DNA from: Akkermansia muciniphila
GTDB lineage: Bacteria > Verrucomicrobiota > Verrucomicrobiia > Verrucomicrobiales > Akkermansiaceae
NCBI GenBank assembly: GCA_945883695.1
Contig: CAMCYK010000036.1
Span: forward strand, 1 to 36,280
Length of the DNA stretch: 36,280 nt
Direction: 5' to 3'
A model generated the notes under the pieces. It saw only the letters and a program-made list of their open reading frames with translations. It did no database searches and was not told where the DNA came from. This document shows positions 23,976-31,949 of the stretch, one piece after another (positions within the stretch are counted from its first letter, which is position 1; every line of letters begins with the position of its first letter). A program made the translations under genes and the position numbers.

Positions 23976-24479
23976 TCAGGTTGGCGTTGGGAAGTTGAAT
24001 TCCGACGAATCGTTGACGCCACCCGGATTGGTGGACGGCTTCGTGTCAGGAGTGGCAGGAGCGTTCGTCTTCGATTGGTTGTCGATTGCGGCGGGGGGAT
24101 TCCGGTCCTCCCGCCGCTTTCGTTGCGCCCACGACCTCCTCGCCGCTTGACGCTGGATCTGACGGCGAACCTTGTTCTTGAGCGGGTAACCGAACTCCCT
24201 GGCGAGTCGGGTGACCTGCCTGCTGATCGCCTGACGCGTGCAGCCCAGCTCCTTGGCGCACGCGTCCATCGACCTGGATTGCCGGTTCAGCAGGAATGAC
24301 CAGGCAACCTGGATGATGAAGGGATCGCCGCGCAGGTAGCTGCCGCCGATTTGCTCGATCATCATCAAGGCATCGGGCGTGCTCCGGGTCGGCTCCTCCG
24401 GCTCCGGTTCGAGGATGTCCGCCGGATGGGTCTCATCCACGGCGACCGGTCGGCTGTCGTCATCAAACCACGTTCTCAT
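23976..24479 (-). CDS. HTH DNA-binding protein of the element
   Basis: 167 residues. An acidic N-terminus is followed by a helical region (LRGDPFIIQVAWSFLLNRQS) and a clear helix-turn-helix, MDACAKELGCTRQAISRQVT, then a very basic segment (KNKVRRQIQRQAARRSWAQR) and a disordered tail. The HTH resembles those of sigma-like or transposase-like DNA-binding proteins. It lies between the XRE regulator and the replication protein, 9 bases before the latter, so it may be a replication accessory or transcription factor of the same transcript. Confidence 0.7.
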   Translation of the reverse strand: MRTWFDDDSRPVAVDETHPADILEPEPEEPTRSTPDALMMIEQIGGSYLRGDPFIIQVAWSFLLNRQSRSMDACAKELGCTRQAISRQVTRLAREFGYPLKNKVRRQIQRQAARRSWAQRKRREDRNPPAAIDNQSKTNAPATPDTKPSTNPGGVNDSSEFNFPTPT

Positions 24480-24503
24480 GGCCGTTCCTTTCGTATGGGA
24501 GAA

Positions 24504-25070
24504 TTACTTGCCGCCCCGTTCCGACTTCGACTTGCGAGCCGCCGTGTCAGCCTCCAGCAGGATCGCGAATTCCGCCTCGAAGGTGGCGCGGAGCTGCTTC
24601 GCCTCCGCACGGGAAGACGCGATGCCATCGGTCATCTCGCCGAGCATGCGGTTCAGGACGTGGTAGGCCGCGCCTTTTTTCCCGTGCCGTTCGGCGGCAC
24701 GCAACGCGGCACGGACCTTGAGCAGGCGGCCGTCGTCCATGCGCTCAAGAACCGGATTCAAGGGACCGGTGAGATTCTTCACCGAACGCGCCTCGAAATG
24801 CTCCCGCGTCATGGGGACCTGCTCACCGGTGGCGAGGTCGAGCCTGGTCGGGCACAGGTTCTTGCCCTCGCCCAACAGCCAGTCGGGATCAACGCCCGTA
24901 GCGTAAGCAAGGCGTTCGGTGGTCTGCTCCGACAAGGTCGCGAAGCCCGCTTCCACGCGCTTGAGCAAGCCGTGGGAAATCCCGGCGAGCGAGGCGAACT
25001 CGCGGGCGTTGAGTCCGAGAATCGAGCGCAGTTGTCCGATGCGCGTGGCGGTGTTGATCGGTCGTGCCAT
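24504..25070 (-). CDS. XRE-family transcriptional regulator
   Basis: 188 residues. The N-terminal HTH (about 8-68) reads RIGQLRSILGLNAREFASLA, then ISHGLLKRVEAGFATLSEQT and ERLAYATGVDPDWLLGEG, a classical Cro/CI-type domain. The C-terminal part is helical (SSRAEAKQLRATFEAEFAIL), suiting dimerisation. The gene starts immediately beside a perfect 13-bp inverted repeat with no Shine-Dalgarno between, so autoregulation by binding over its own start is likely. By position it is the master regulator of the element. Confidence 0.85.
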   Translation of the reverse strand: MARPINTATRIGQLRSILGLNAREFASLAGISHGLLKRVEAGFATLSEQTTERLAYATGVDPDWLLGEGKNLCPTRLDLATGEQVPMTREHFEARSVKNLTGPLNPVLERMDDGRLLKVRAALRAAERHGKKGAAYHVLNRMLGEMTDGIASSRAEAKQLRATFEAEFAILLEADTAARKSKSERGGK

Positions 25071-25102
25071 GCGCTTAGGTTACGTTGGTGTAACCTAAGC
25101 GC
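25071..25102. promoter_or_regulatory. Perfect palindromic operator at the start of the XRE gene
   Basis: GCGCTTAGGTTAC (25071-25083) and its exact complement GTAACCTAAGCGC (25090-25102) surround a 6-base spacer. The left arm touches the ATG of the XRE gene (25070). Position and symmetry fit an autoregulatory operator for a dimeric HTH protein. Confidence 0.75.
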
Positions 25103-25145
25103 AAGCAGGAACCCTGCTCCCTCTGTTTTTTTCACCTGCGAGGCA

Positions 25146-26426
25146 TCAGGCAGCTTTCGGCTTCTTAGGGAACCTCAGCCGCCAATCCGCAGGGGGCCAG
25201 ACTTCCGGCGGCATGATCGAGAACCATGCCTTGGCGTCGCCTTCCGTCACGATCTCCCGGTAGTGGCGGAAGATCATTCGCGGCGAATTCCCGGCCTCAA
25301 GGGCGGTCCGTGGCACGTCGCCGGTCTCCGCTACCCGGTAGCTGATGAACGAGTGCCTGAGCCCGTTCTGACGCCATCCGCCGGGGATCTTCGCCTTCAC
25401 CGCGACATCCCCCAGCGCGCCGGCCGTGTCGGAAATCGGGACGATGGGACCGGTCGCCTCGCGCCACGGCATCAGCCAGGCTTTCAGGTTCTCGGGAAGC
25501 GGGACGAGGCGTCGCGCCGCAGTCTTGGCCTTCTTGCCCGCGATCTCGATGTGGCCGCGGTCCCACTTGATGTCCTCCCAGTGAAGCCGGTGGATCTCCG
25601 CCGACCGGATGCCCGCGAAGGCACCGATGGCCAATAGCGGCAGGATCCTCGCATGGGCGGTGACTAGCAGGCGGCCCATTTCCTCCGGCGTGAAGATCTC
25701 GATCTCGGTGTCCTGCTGCTTGAACGTCTCGGTCTGCTCGGCGGCGGTTTTCCGGTCGGGATTGAGGTATCCCTGGCGCTTGGCGAATCCGAACATGGTG
25801 ACGATGGTCCGGCGAATGCCGTTCTTGCTCACCGGCCCGAGGGTCTTGAGTCCGGCCAGGTAGCCGTTCACGGCCGCCACCGTCACGTCGGCGATCTCCC
25901 CGCTGACTTTCGCGGAGAAGCCTTTCAGGTGGAGCTTGGAGTTGCTGACGTAGCCGGCGCTCACCCCCTTGCAGCGGAGGGACTCGACGAATTCCTCCGC
26001 CACCTGGGCCACCGTCTTTGCCGGCAGGAGGTCGCTGCGGTTGGCGGCGTAGTACCGCACCGCATCAGCCAAGGGAATCGGCCCCGCAGTCTTGCGGGCG
26101 CTGGCCCATTCCTCGATGGCGGCGACCAGCTCGACACCATGCTTGCGGACGATTCCCTCGCAGTAGCGGAGGATCTCGATGTCACGGCGGGTCACCTCGT
26201 CACCGAGGGACCAGCCGTTGGTCAGTCGCACGCTGATCTGCTGGGCGACCATCTTGGCTTCGTCCATGCAGGCGAAGCAGCGCATCCGGCGACGGCCGCC
26301 CTCTTTCCAGCAGACGGTGTTCTGCGGGTAGCCGTTTTTCCGGATGATCGGGTAGATCCGGACCGTGGCGGCACCCCTGCCGATGATCACGGTCCCCTTC
26401 GTTTTGCGACGTTTCTTCGGTTCCAT
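25146..26426 (-). CDS. Tyrosine recombinase/integrase of the element
   Basis: 426 residues from the ATG at 26426; the open frame continues upstream but without protein character. The N-terminal basic region and a zinc-like pair (RCFACMDEAKMV) precede a core-binding domain (VAEEFVESLRCKGVSAGYVS). The catalytic domain has GAFAGIRSAEIHRLHWEDIK (first Arg), GGWRQNGLRHSFISYRVAE (His-Arg box) and RHYREIV with the nucleophilic Tyr near 389. The usual GHS before the tyrosine reads GNS, so one conserved His is replaced by Asn. It catalyses site-specific integration and excision. It lies at the right end of the element, next to the likely attachment site. Confidence 0.88.
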   Translation of the reverse strand: MEPKKRRKTKGTVIIGRGAATVRIYPIIRKNGYPQNTVCWKEGGRRRMRCFACMDEAKMVAQQISVRLTNGWSLGDEVTRRDIEILRYCEGIVRKHGVELVAAIEEWASARKTAGPIPLADAVRYYAANRSDLLPAKTVAQVAEEFVESLRCKGVSAGYVSNSKLHLKGFSAKVSGEIADVTVAAVNGYLAGLKTLGPVSKNGIRRTIVTMFGFAKRQGYLNPDRKTAAEQTETFKQQDTEIEIFTPEEMGRLLVTAHARILPLLAIGAFAGIRSAEIHRLHWEDIKWDRGHIEIAGKKAKTAARRLVPLPENLKAWLMPWREATGPIVPISDTAGALGDVAVKAKIPGGWRQNGLRHSFISYRVAETGDVPRTALEAGNSPRMIFRHYREIVTEGDAKAWFSIMPPEVWPPADWRLRFPKKPKAA

Positions 26427-26443
26427 CGAGGATGACCCCGTTG

Positions 26444-26770
26444 TCAACGGTTTGCTTGATTGGCTGTTGGAAATTGCCTCTTGGGCCGCTGCCAGCAGCT
26501 TGCAAAGCATTGATATTGCGTCGATTGTGGGATCACTCCCACCCGCTCCGCCATCTCCCGCTCGTGCAGGATCTCCCAATATCCATGCTGGTGAAGCCAG
26601 ATCGGGTCGGCGTTCTGACGGATGAATTCTTCCACGGGGATGCCGTCGACGGTGGGCGGGCGGCGGACGCGGACCTGCCTGCCGTTCATGAAGACGGTCA
26701 TGAACTCCGCCTTGCGCTTCTTGCGGGCGGCGCGTTGGGCGGCGGTGAGCTTTTTCTTGGGCTTGGCCAT
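26444..26770 (-). CDS. Small basic protein, perhaps with its 3' end rewritten by the element
   Basis: 108 residues from the ATG at 26770. A Lys/Arg-rich start (MAKPKKKLTAAQRAARKKRK) is followed by AEFMTVFMNGRQVRVRRPPT and VEEFIRQNADPIWLHQHGYW, which read as a well-formed conserved protein. The last 30 residues or so (from VIPQSTQ) lose that character. The stop lies only 18 bases before the integrase start. The element may have integrated in the 3' part of this gene and replaced its tail. Function unknown. Confidence 0.6.
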   Translation of the reverse strand: MAKPKKKLTAAQRAARKKRKAEFMTVFMNGRQVRVRRPPTVDGIPVEEFIRQNADPIWLHQHGYWEILHEREMAERVGVIPQSTQYQCFASCWQRPKRQFPTANQANR

Positions 26771-26876
26771 CGGGATGACCGGGAAAAGCGGTGCGAGGTA
26801 TCGCACCCGATCAAGTCTCCGAACGATCCACAACCCGGCCTGGGCGGGTGTCATCGGAGCGGTCTCAGCGCCCGCC

Positions 26877-28997
26877 TCACGCGAGCCAGCGGTCGAGGTC
26901 GCGGCGGAGGATGAAATCGACGAGGCGGAGGCTGTCCGCGGGGCCGGTTTCGAAGAGCAGGCGGTAGTCACCGGCAATCCGGACGCGCAGGGTGCCGGGG
27001 CGCAGTTTGAGGGCCCGGACGGTTTTCCAAATCGAGGGATCGCCGCCGGCCAGGCGGCCGGCGGCGGCGAGGGCGGCCGCGGAGGCCGGGCGCGGGTGCT
27101 TGCGGAGCGATTCCCGGAAGGCGGCGGTGTAGTCGGGAATCCGCAGGGGCTGCCGCTCCCATTCGACGCCGATGCCGGAGGAATCGTCGTCGTCCGCCTG
27201 GGTGCTCGCCGACGTTTCGGGGGCCGGGGGTTCCGGCGTTTCGCGGGCGGCGCGCCGGAGTTGGTCGCGGGCGGCGCGGAGATCGCGCAGGGCGCGGTTC
27301 CGTTCCTCGTGTTCCACCTTGAGATTCTCCTTGAGACGGCGCAGGTGGTCCCGGAGTTCGCGCGTTTCGGACAGGTCCCGCGTCGCCGGATCGGGTGCGG
27401 TGGATTCATCCCGTGGCACGGGGTTAGGTGTTTCGGTCCCGTCTTCCCGCTTCGCGAGAGTTTCCTGCCTCGCGTCGATCTGGGCCCTCAGCCGCTGGAT
27501 CTCGGCGTCGCGCTGGGTCACGCGGGAGGTGGTTTCCGCCCGGACCTTTTCGAGATCGATGGCGTGACGCTCCTGATCGATCGTCGCCTGGTCGGCGGCC
27601 TCGGTGATTTCGTAGCCCGGTTCGTTGTCATCGAGCCCGAGCAGGTCGCGGGCGTCCTCGATGTCTTCAAGGAGTGTGGGTTGATTGATCCAGCCGCTCA
27701 CCGGAAGCACGCCGCGCGCGATGAGAATCCCGAGGGCGGGGTCGGCGACCACCGCCGCATGTCCGATATCGCAGAACATCACGGAAGCGGAAGGATCCCC
27801 GGACCGGTCCGCTTCGAAGGCGTCGCGAGCCCTCGATTGGAGCATTTGCATGCGCTCTGACGGATTGGCCAGCAGGACCTCCATGTCGAACGACAAGCTC
27901 ACGGAATCGGGAGCCCAGGCGACCAGCCAACGGAGGGCCCCGGCGTCCTTGGCCTGGTAGAATTCGAAGACGATTTCATCGAGCGCGTTCGCGGATAGCT
28001 GGGCGGGATTGAACGCCTGCAGGACTTCGATCGCGCGGGAGATTTCCCGAAACCGCGCGAGCCGGATGGCGACCTCCCCGGCGAGTTGCGGGAGCAGCAA
28101 TTGGGGGTTGAGAGCGTAGAGCTCGTAGGAGCGCATTTCGTGAACGCGCTGCGAAGTGAGAAGCAATTCGGGATGCGCCGCCGCTTCGGAAACCACCACT
28201 CCTTCGACTTGGTATTGATCGCCCGCGCTGGTTTTCCCTTCACAGCATTGCTTGAATTTCCGGCCGCTGCCGCAGGGGCACGGGTCGTTGCGCCCAGCCT
28301 TGGGGAGGGCGCGTTTCAAGGTGGCTCCGCCGCCGAGGATGGCTCCCGCCACGGGGTGGGCCGGGATGGCGTTCTCCCAGTCCGGCCGCTCCGCGCAGCG
28401 GCGGACTTCGCTTAGAATGCCATCAAGGGCGCGGTCCCGCCCGATGTCCGCGTTGAGGATTTTCGCCACCACCGGGTCGCCGGAGAGTTTTGCCGCCAGG
28501 CAAAGGAATGATCGAACCAAAGGGAGTCCCGTCCGCATCACCTCCCGGCAGATCCCGCGGGTGAGCGCGAGGAAATCGGGAGGGGCGGGAACGCCCCGGC
28601 AATCGTAGTCGAGCCAGGCGGCGACGATGGCGGTGGCCTCCCGCTCGTAGCCCATGCGCCCCGAGCGGACCGCCGCGGCGAGCGCCTCCGCCACGTTTCC
28701 CTCCAGCCGAAGCGCGGTGTGCACGATCAGCATCCGTTCCGGAAGCAGGGCGGCTCCCCACTCGAGCACCCTTGCCGGAATCCTCCGCCCGGCAAGCAGC
28801 GCCGCCAGATAGAGGTGACTGAAGGATTTCGCATGGCGCACGGCCGCCGCTTCATCCAGGGCGGCGATGAGGATGGAGTCGTCCGAATGCAAAGTGCCGC
28901 CCAAAGCCCGCAGCGCCCGGCGGCTATAGTCGGTGGCGGCGGCATCTTTCAGCATCGCGCTGACGGCTTCGGCTGAGGCTGGGTCGGGGAACGGCAT
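26877..28997 (-). CDS. SEC-C motif / coiled-coil / RelE-ParE-like fusion protein
   Basis: 706 residues from the ATG at 28997 (a GTG at 29027 would add 10). The N-terminal 230 residues are helical and repeat-like. A SEC-C zinc motif, [20 protein letters not shown], lies near residues 234-253. A further helical region leads to long coiled coils around 480-600 ([20 protein letters not shown]). The last 80 residues ([11 protein letters not shown], then [20 protein letters not shown], then [14 protein letters not shown]) have the pattern of a RelE/ParE toxin domain. SEC-C often binds proteins or nucleic acids, and RelE folds cleave mRNA or inhibit gyrase; whether this fused copy is active is unknown. 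No antitoxin gene is adjacent. Confidence 0.75.
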   Translation of the reverse strand: MPFPDPASAEAVSAMLKDAAATDYSRRALRALGGTLHSDDSILIAALDEAAAVRHAKSFSHLYLAALLAGRRIPARVLEWGAALLPERMLIVHTALRLEGNVAEALAAAVRSGRMGYEREATAIVAAWLDYDCRGVPAPPDFLALTRGICREVMRTGLPLVRSFLCLAAKLSGDPVVAKILNADIGRDRALDGILSEVRRCAERPDWENAIPAHPVAGAILGGGATLKRALPKAGRNDPCPCGSGRKFKQCCEGKTSAGDQYQVEGVVVSEAAAHPELLLTSQRVHEMRSYELYALNPQLLLPQLAGEVAIRLARFREISRAIEVLQAFNPAQLSANALDEIVFEFYQAKDAGALRWLVAWAPDSVSLSFDMEVLLANPSERMQMLQSRARDAFEADRSGDPSASVMFCDIGHAAVVADPALGILIARGVLPVSGWINQPTLLEDIEDARDLLGLDDNEPGYEITEAADQATIDQERHAIDLEKVRAETTSRVTQRDAEIQRLRAQIDARQETLAKREDGTETPNPVPRDESTAPDPATRDLSETRELRDHLRRLKENLKVEHEERNRALRDLRAARDQLRRAARETPEPPAPETSASTQADDDDSSGIGVEWERQPLRIPDYTAAFRESLRKHPRPASAAALAAAGRLAGGDPSIWKTVRALKLRPGTLRVRIAGDYRLLFETGPADSLRLVDFILRRDLDRWLA

Positions 28998-29378
28998 CGG
29001 TGAATCGCGGGGCTTTTCCGAGTCCACTGCGATTCCGCAAAATCCGCAACACTTGGTGAATCCGCCGAAAACAACTCGCCAACAACTCGCCAGACATGAA
29101 GTCGCACCCGAACCACCGGAAATCGTTGGCGCTTAGCGATTCAACGCCTCGATACCGCCACTTTGAATCGGGGCGGATCGGAGATGCTGTGGCGGGCGCG
29201 GCCGCCGGGCTGCAATGGGCTCCATCGGGACGGCTCTTCCCGCCTCACTCGGGCGGTTGACGACTTGCGGCGAGACGCCGCAGCCACTTCCCGACCTACC
29301 TTGCGGCCTCCGGCCGTGGTGGCCACCGGATGCAAACTGTTTGATCGCCGCTGCGGCGGGGGCTAAGAGGGGCAGGAC
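28998..29378. other. Intergenic region before the sulfatase
   Basis: No gene is supported in these 381 bases. An 11-bp direct duplication, ACAACTCGCCA, occurs twice in tandem near 29069-29092. The region is the divergent control region between the SEC-C fusion gene and the sulfatase. A GAGGGG/CAGGA purine run lies 2-12 bases before the sulfatase ATG. I see no convincing -35/-10 pair. Confidence 0.45.
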
Positions 29379-31103
29379 ATGAAAATCCTACGGATTCCCA
29401 TCGGCTCGCTTGCAGGGTGGCTGGCCTCCTCGTTGGCCGCTTTCGGTCAGGGCGCGCCGGTGGCACCCCCCGCCGCACCGCGGCCGAACATCGTCGTGAT
29501 CCTGTCCGATGACATGGGCTACTCGGACCCCGGCTGTTACGGGGGCGAGATTTCGACGCCGAATCTCGACCGCCTGGCCGCGGGCGGGCTGCGCTACACG
29601 CAGTTCTACAACACCGGAAGGTGCTGCCCGACCCGCGCTTCGTTGCTCACGGGCCTTTATGCCCACCAGGCCGGGATCGGGCAAATGACCAACGATCTGG
29701 GCCAACCGGGCTACCGCGGCGATTTGAGCCGGAACGCGGTGACACTCGCGGAGGTGTTGAAGCCCGCCGGCTACCGCACCTACATGGCCGGCAAGTGGCA
29801 CGTGACCGTCCAGTTGAAACCCGACGGGGACAAGTCGAACTGGCCGCTGCAGCGGGGCTTCGACCGCTTCTATGGCACGATCATCGGGGCCGGCAGCTTC
29901 TTCGACCCCTGGACCCTGACGCGGGGCAACCAGGCGATCACCCCGGACAACGACCCGGACTACCAACCGGCGCGATACTACTACACCGACGCGATCAGCG
30001 ACCACGCGGTGAAGTTCGTGAACGAGCACGCGGCGGGCGCGGGCGCGGAACCGTTTTTCCTCTACGTCGCCTACACCGCGCCGCACTGGCCCCTGCACGC
30101 GCCGGAGGAGGACATCGCCAAATACCGCGGCAAGTACGACGCGGGCTACGAGGCGATCCGCAAGGCGCGTTTCGAGCGGATGAGGAAACTCGGCGTGATC
30201 GGCGACGTCGGCCTGAGCCCCGCGCCCGAGGCCTGGGAGGACATTCCCGTGGAACGCAGGGCGTGGGAGGCGCGCTGCATGGAGGTGTATGCGGCGATGG
30301 TCGACAACATGGACCGCGGCATCGGCCGGCTGGTGAAGGCGCTCGAGGCGAACGGCCAGTTCGACAACACGCTGATCCTCTATCTTCACGACAACGGCGG
30401 CTGCGCCGAGAACAACGGCCGCGGTCCCCGGAAGAACCCGGCGGAAGGGATCGAACCGATGGCCAAGGATGCCTTGCAAACCGAAATGGATCCGCGCCGC
30501 ACGAGGCAAGGGCATCCGGTGCTCAGCGGCCCCGGGGTGATGCCGGGGCCCGCGACCACCTACATCGCCTACGGCAGGAACTGGGCGAACGTTTCCAACA
30601 CGCCGTTCCGCGACTACAAGGCGCGCAACCACGAGGGCGGCATCGCCACGCCGCTGATCGCCCATTGGCCGAAGGGGATCCGGGCGAGGAACGAACTGCG
30701 CCACGAGCCGGGGCACCTGATCGATCTGATGGCCACCTGTGTGGATCTCGGGCATGCCGCTTATCCGAAGGAATCCGGGGGCCGGGAAATCCAGCCGCTG
30801 GAGGGTCGCAGCCTGGCACCGGGCTTCGCCGGCGACCGGGACGCGGAGCGGCTGCTGATCTGGGAGCACTACGGGAATGCCGCCATCCGCCAGGGCAAGT
30901 GGAAGCTGGTAAGGCTGCACGGGAAGGCCTCGGGCGGGGTGGCGGGAGATGGGTGGGAGTTGTACGATATCGAAAAGGACCGGAGCGAACTCCACGACCT
31001 CGCCAGGGTGCATCCTGACAAAGCCGCGGAACTCGCGGAATTGTGGACCCGGCACGCGCATCGCACGATGGTCTTTCCAAGGCCGGGCAGCGGGAAAGAC
31101 TGA
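29379..31103 (+). CDS. Secreted arylsulfatase-type sulfatase (family S1)
   Basis: 574 residues. A signal peptide (IPIGSLAGWLASSLAAFGQG) precedes the alkaline-phosphatase-like fold: NIVVILSDDMGYSDPGCYGG with Asp44-Asp45 as calcium ligands, then GRCCPTRASLLTGLYAHQAG, the C-x-P-x-R signature in which Cys82 is converted to formylglycine. MAGKWH, VAYTAPHWPLHAP and LYLHDNGG carry further metal and substrate residues, and GKWKLVRL lies near the C-terminus. It hydrolyses sulfate esters in the periplasm or outside, probably on sulfated polysaccharide. A maturase is not in the window. The gene is preceded by a good ribosome-binding sequence and is monocistronic. Confidence 0.93.
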   Translation: MKILRIPIGSLAGWLASSLAAFGQGAPVAPPAAPRPNIVVILSDDMGYSDPGCYGGEISTPNLDRLAAGGLRYTQFYNTGRCCPTRASLLTGLYAHQAGIGQMTNDLGQPGYRGDLSRNAVTLAEVLKPAGYRTYMAGKWHVTVQLKPDGDKSNWPLQRGFDRFYGTIIGAGSFFDPWTLTRGNQAITPDNDPDYQPARYYYTDAISDHAVKFVNEHAAGAGAEPFFLYVAYTAPHWPLHAPEEDIAKYRGKYDAGYEAIRKARFERMRKLGVIGDVGLSPAPEAWEDIPVERRAWEARCMEVYAAMVDNMDRGIGRLVKALEANGQFDNTLILYLHDNGGCAENNGRGPRKNPAEGIEPMAKDALQTEMDPRRTRQGHPVLSGPGVMPGPATTYIAYGRNWANVSNTPFRDYKARNHEGGIATPLIAHWPKGIRARNELRHEPGHLIDLMATCVDLGHAAYPKESGGREIQPLEGRSLAPGFAGDRDAERLLIWEHYGNAAIRQGKWKLVRLHGKASGGVAGDGWELYDIEKDRSELHDLARVHPDKAAELAELWTRHAHRTMVFPRPGSGKD

Positions 31104-31260
31104 AGCCGGATCGCTGAGGTTCGCCCGGTGATCCCCAGGTTTTCCGTCTTGGAATCGAGGTAGCCACCGGCAAGTTGGGGACGACGCGCCCCCGGTTGTT
31201 TCGCGAAGCCACGGGGACGGCTGATCCATTCCCGGGGGGTGAAGCGGGCCGACGGGAACC

Positions 31261-31334
31261 GCTCCGGTCGGCCGGAGGCGGCCGATCCCTACCCCCGGCT
31301 CCGGTCGGCCGGGGGCGGCCGACCCTCCCTTTCC
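31261..31334. repeat. Two tandem 37-bp GC-rich repeats
   Basis: GCTCCGGTCGGCCGGAGGCG and following bases at 31261-31297 repeat with few changes at 31298-31334. Each unit contains GGTCGGCC...GGCCGA, which can fold. They lie between the sulfatase and the convergent Whirly-like gene and may serve as a bidirectional terminator or be a dispersed genomic repeat. Confidence 0.65.
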
Positions 31335-31348
31335 CAAGAGATCCCCCG

Positions 31349-31900
31349 TCACCACCCGAGGATCCGGGTGATGGCGGTACGGAGGGCGGTTTCCAGCACG
31401 GCGGCTTCGGCATGGGTGACGGGGATGCTCACCTTGCGCAGCGATTTGTCCGCGGCGTCCTGGCGGGAGACCGACATCAGGAAAGGCGCGCGGTCGGGGT
31501 CGTCGCGGAGGATCAACTCGAAGGCGCTGTTGGCCTTTTCGGACTGGTGGAAGAGCTTGGCTTCGATCGTCCGGCCTTGCAGCACGGCAAGCACCGCGCC
31601 GAGATCGGAGAGGCCCCATTTCATGATGATTTTTTGGTCCCAGTCGAATTGCTTCTCGCCCGATTGGGCCGCGGCATCGACGAAAACGGCGGCTTTGTAG
31701 CGGTTGAGACCGAAGCGGACCACCCCGCCGCTGCCGCGGCTGTTCGGCTTGTAGATGGCATAGTCCGGGTTGCGCTCGAAAGCGGGAGCGGCATCGCGGG
31801 GGGCGGATCCGGCATCGCGAGGGGTGGCGGGCGAAACGGCGGGGCTGGTTTGCTGTGCGGTATCGTTCATGGCCTTTGGTTTGGAGGATTCGCTAGTCAT
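31349..31900 (-). CDS. Whirly-like single-stranded-DNA/RNA-binding protein
   Basis: 183 residues from the ATG at 31900 (a second ATG at 31870). The first 42 residues are disordered and Ala/Pro-rich. The rest follows the Whirly order by eye: YAIYK (47-51), a beta meander GGVVRFGLNRYKAAVFVDA, QFDWDQKIIMKWGLSDLGAV (84-103; plant Whirly has YDW-K--F-LS--E-G), KLFHQ (115-119), DDP, FLMSVSR, then VSIPVTHAEAAVLE (157-170) and the terminal ILGW. Whirly proteins form tetramers that bind single-stranded DNA without sequence preference. The KGKAAL DNA-binding motif of plants is not preserved after YAIYK. The gene follows the primase-helicase gene by 49 bases on the same strand. Confidence 0.7.
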   Translation of the reverse strand: MTSESSKPKAMNDTAQQTSPAVSPATPRDAGSAPRDAAPAFERNPDYAIYKPNSRGSGGVVRFGLNRYKAAVFVDAAAQSGEKQFDWDQKIIMKWGLSDLGAVLAVLQGRTIEAKLFHQSEKANSAFELILRDDPDRAPFLMSVSRQDAADKSLRKVSIPVTHAEAAVLETALRTAITRILGW

Positions 31901-31949
31901 TTGAACAGTTATCCGCCAAAGCGCAAGAGAAATTTGTTCTTGTGAACAC

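Larger units (their letters stand above)
18293..26426. mobile_element. Putative integrative element, phage-satellite-like (boundaries approximate)
   Basis: The block holds a tyrosine integrase at its right end and next to it an XRE regulator with a palindromic operator. Further in are an HTH protein, a primase-like/RecA-like replication protein and an iteron-like array, then DUF2786 and accessory genes. No capsid, packaging, relaxase or type IV secretion gene is visible. Nearly all genes point left. Gene content and order (integrase, regulator, primase-helicase, origin-like repeats) resemble phage-inducible islands or other non-conjugative integrative elements. Both boundaries are inferred from gene content. 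I could not find flanking direct repeats by eye. Confidence 0.6.

Noticed and set aside
26536..26566. Sequence GTGGGATCACTCCCAC followed by CCGCTCCGCCA, resembling a tRNA 3' end as attachment site
   Set aside because: The loop has six bases and lacks the TTC-A pattern, and the bases also encode a plausible stretch of the small basic protein. No other tRNA arm was found.
29388..31619. 743-codon minus-strand frame across the sulfatase
   Set aside because: It is antisense to an intact sulfatase with all catalytic motifs. The long frame is a GC effect.
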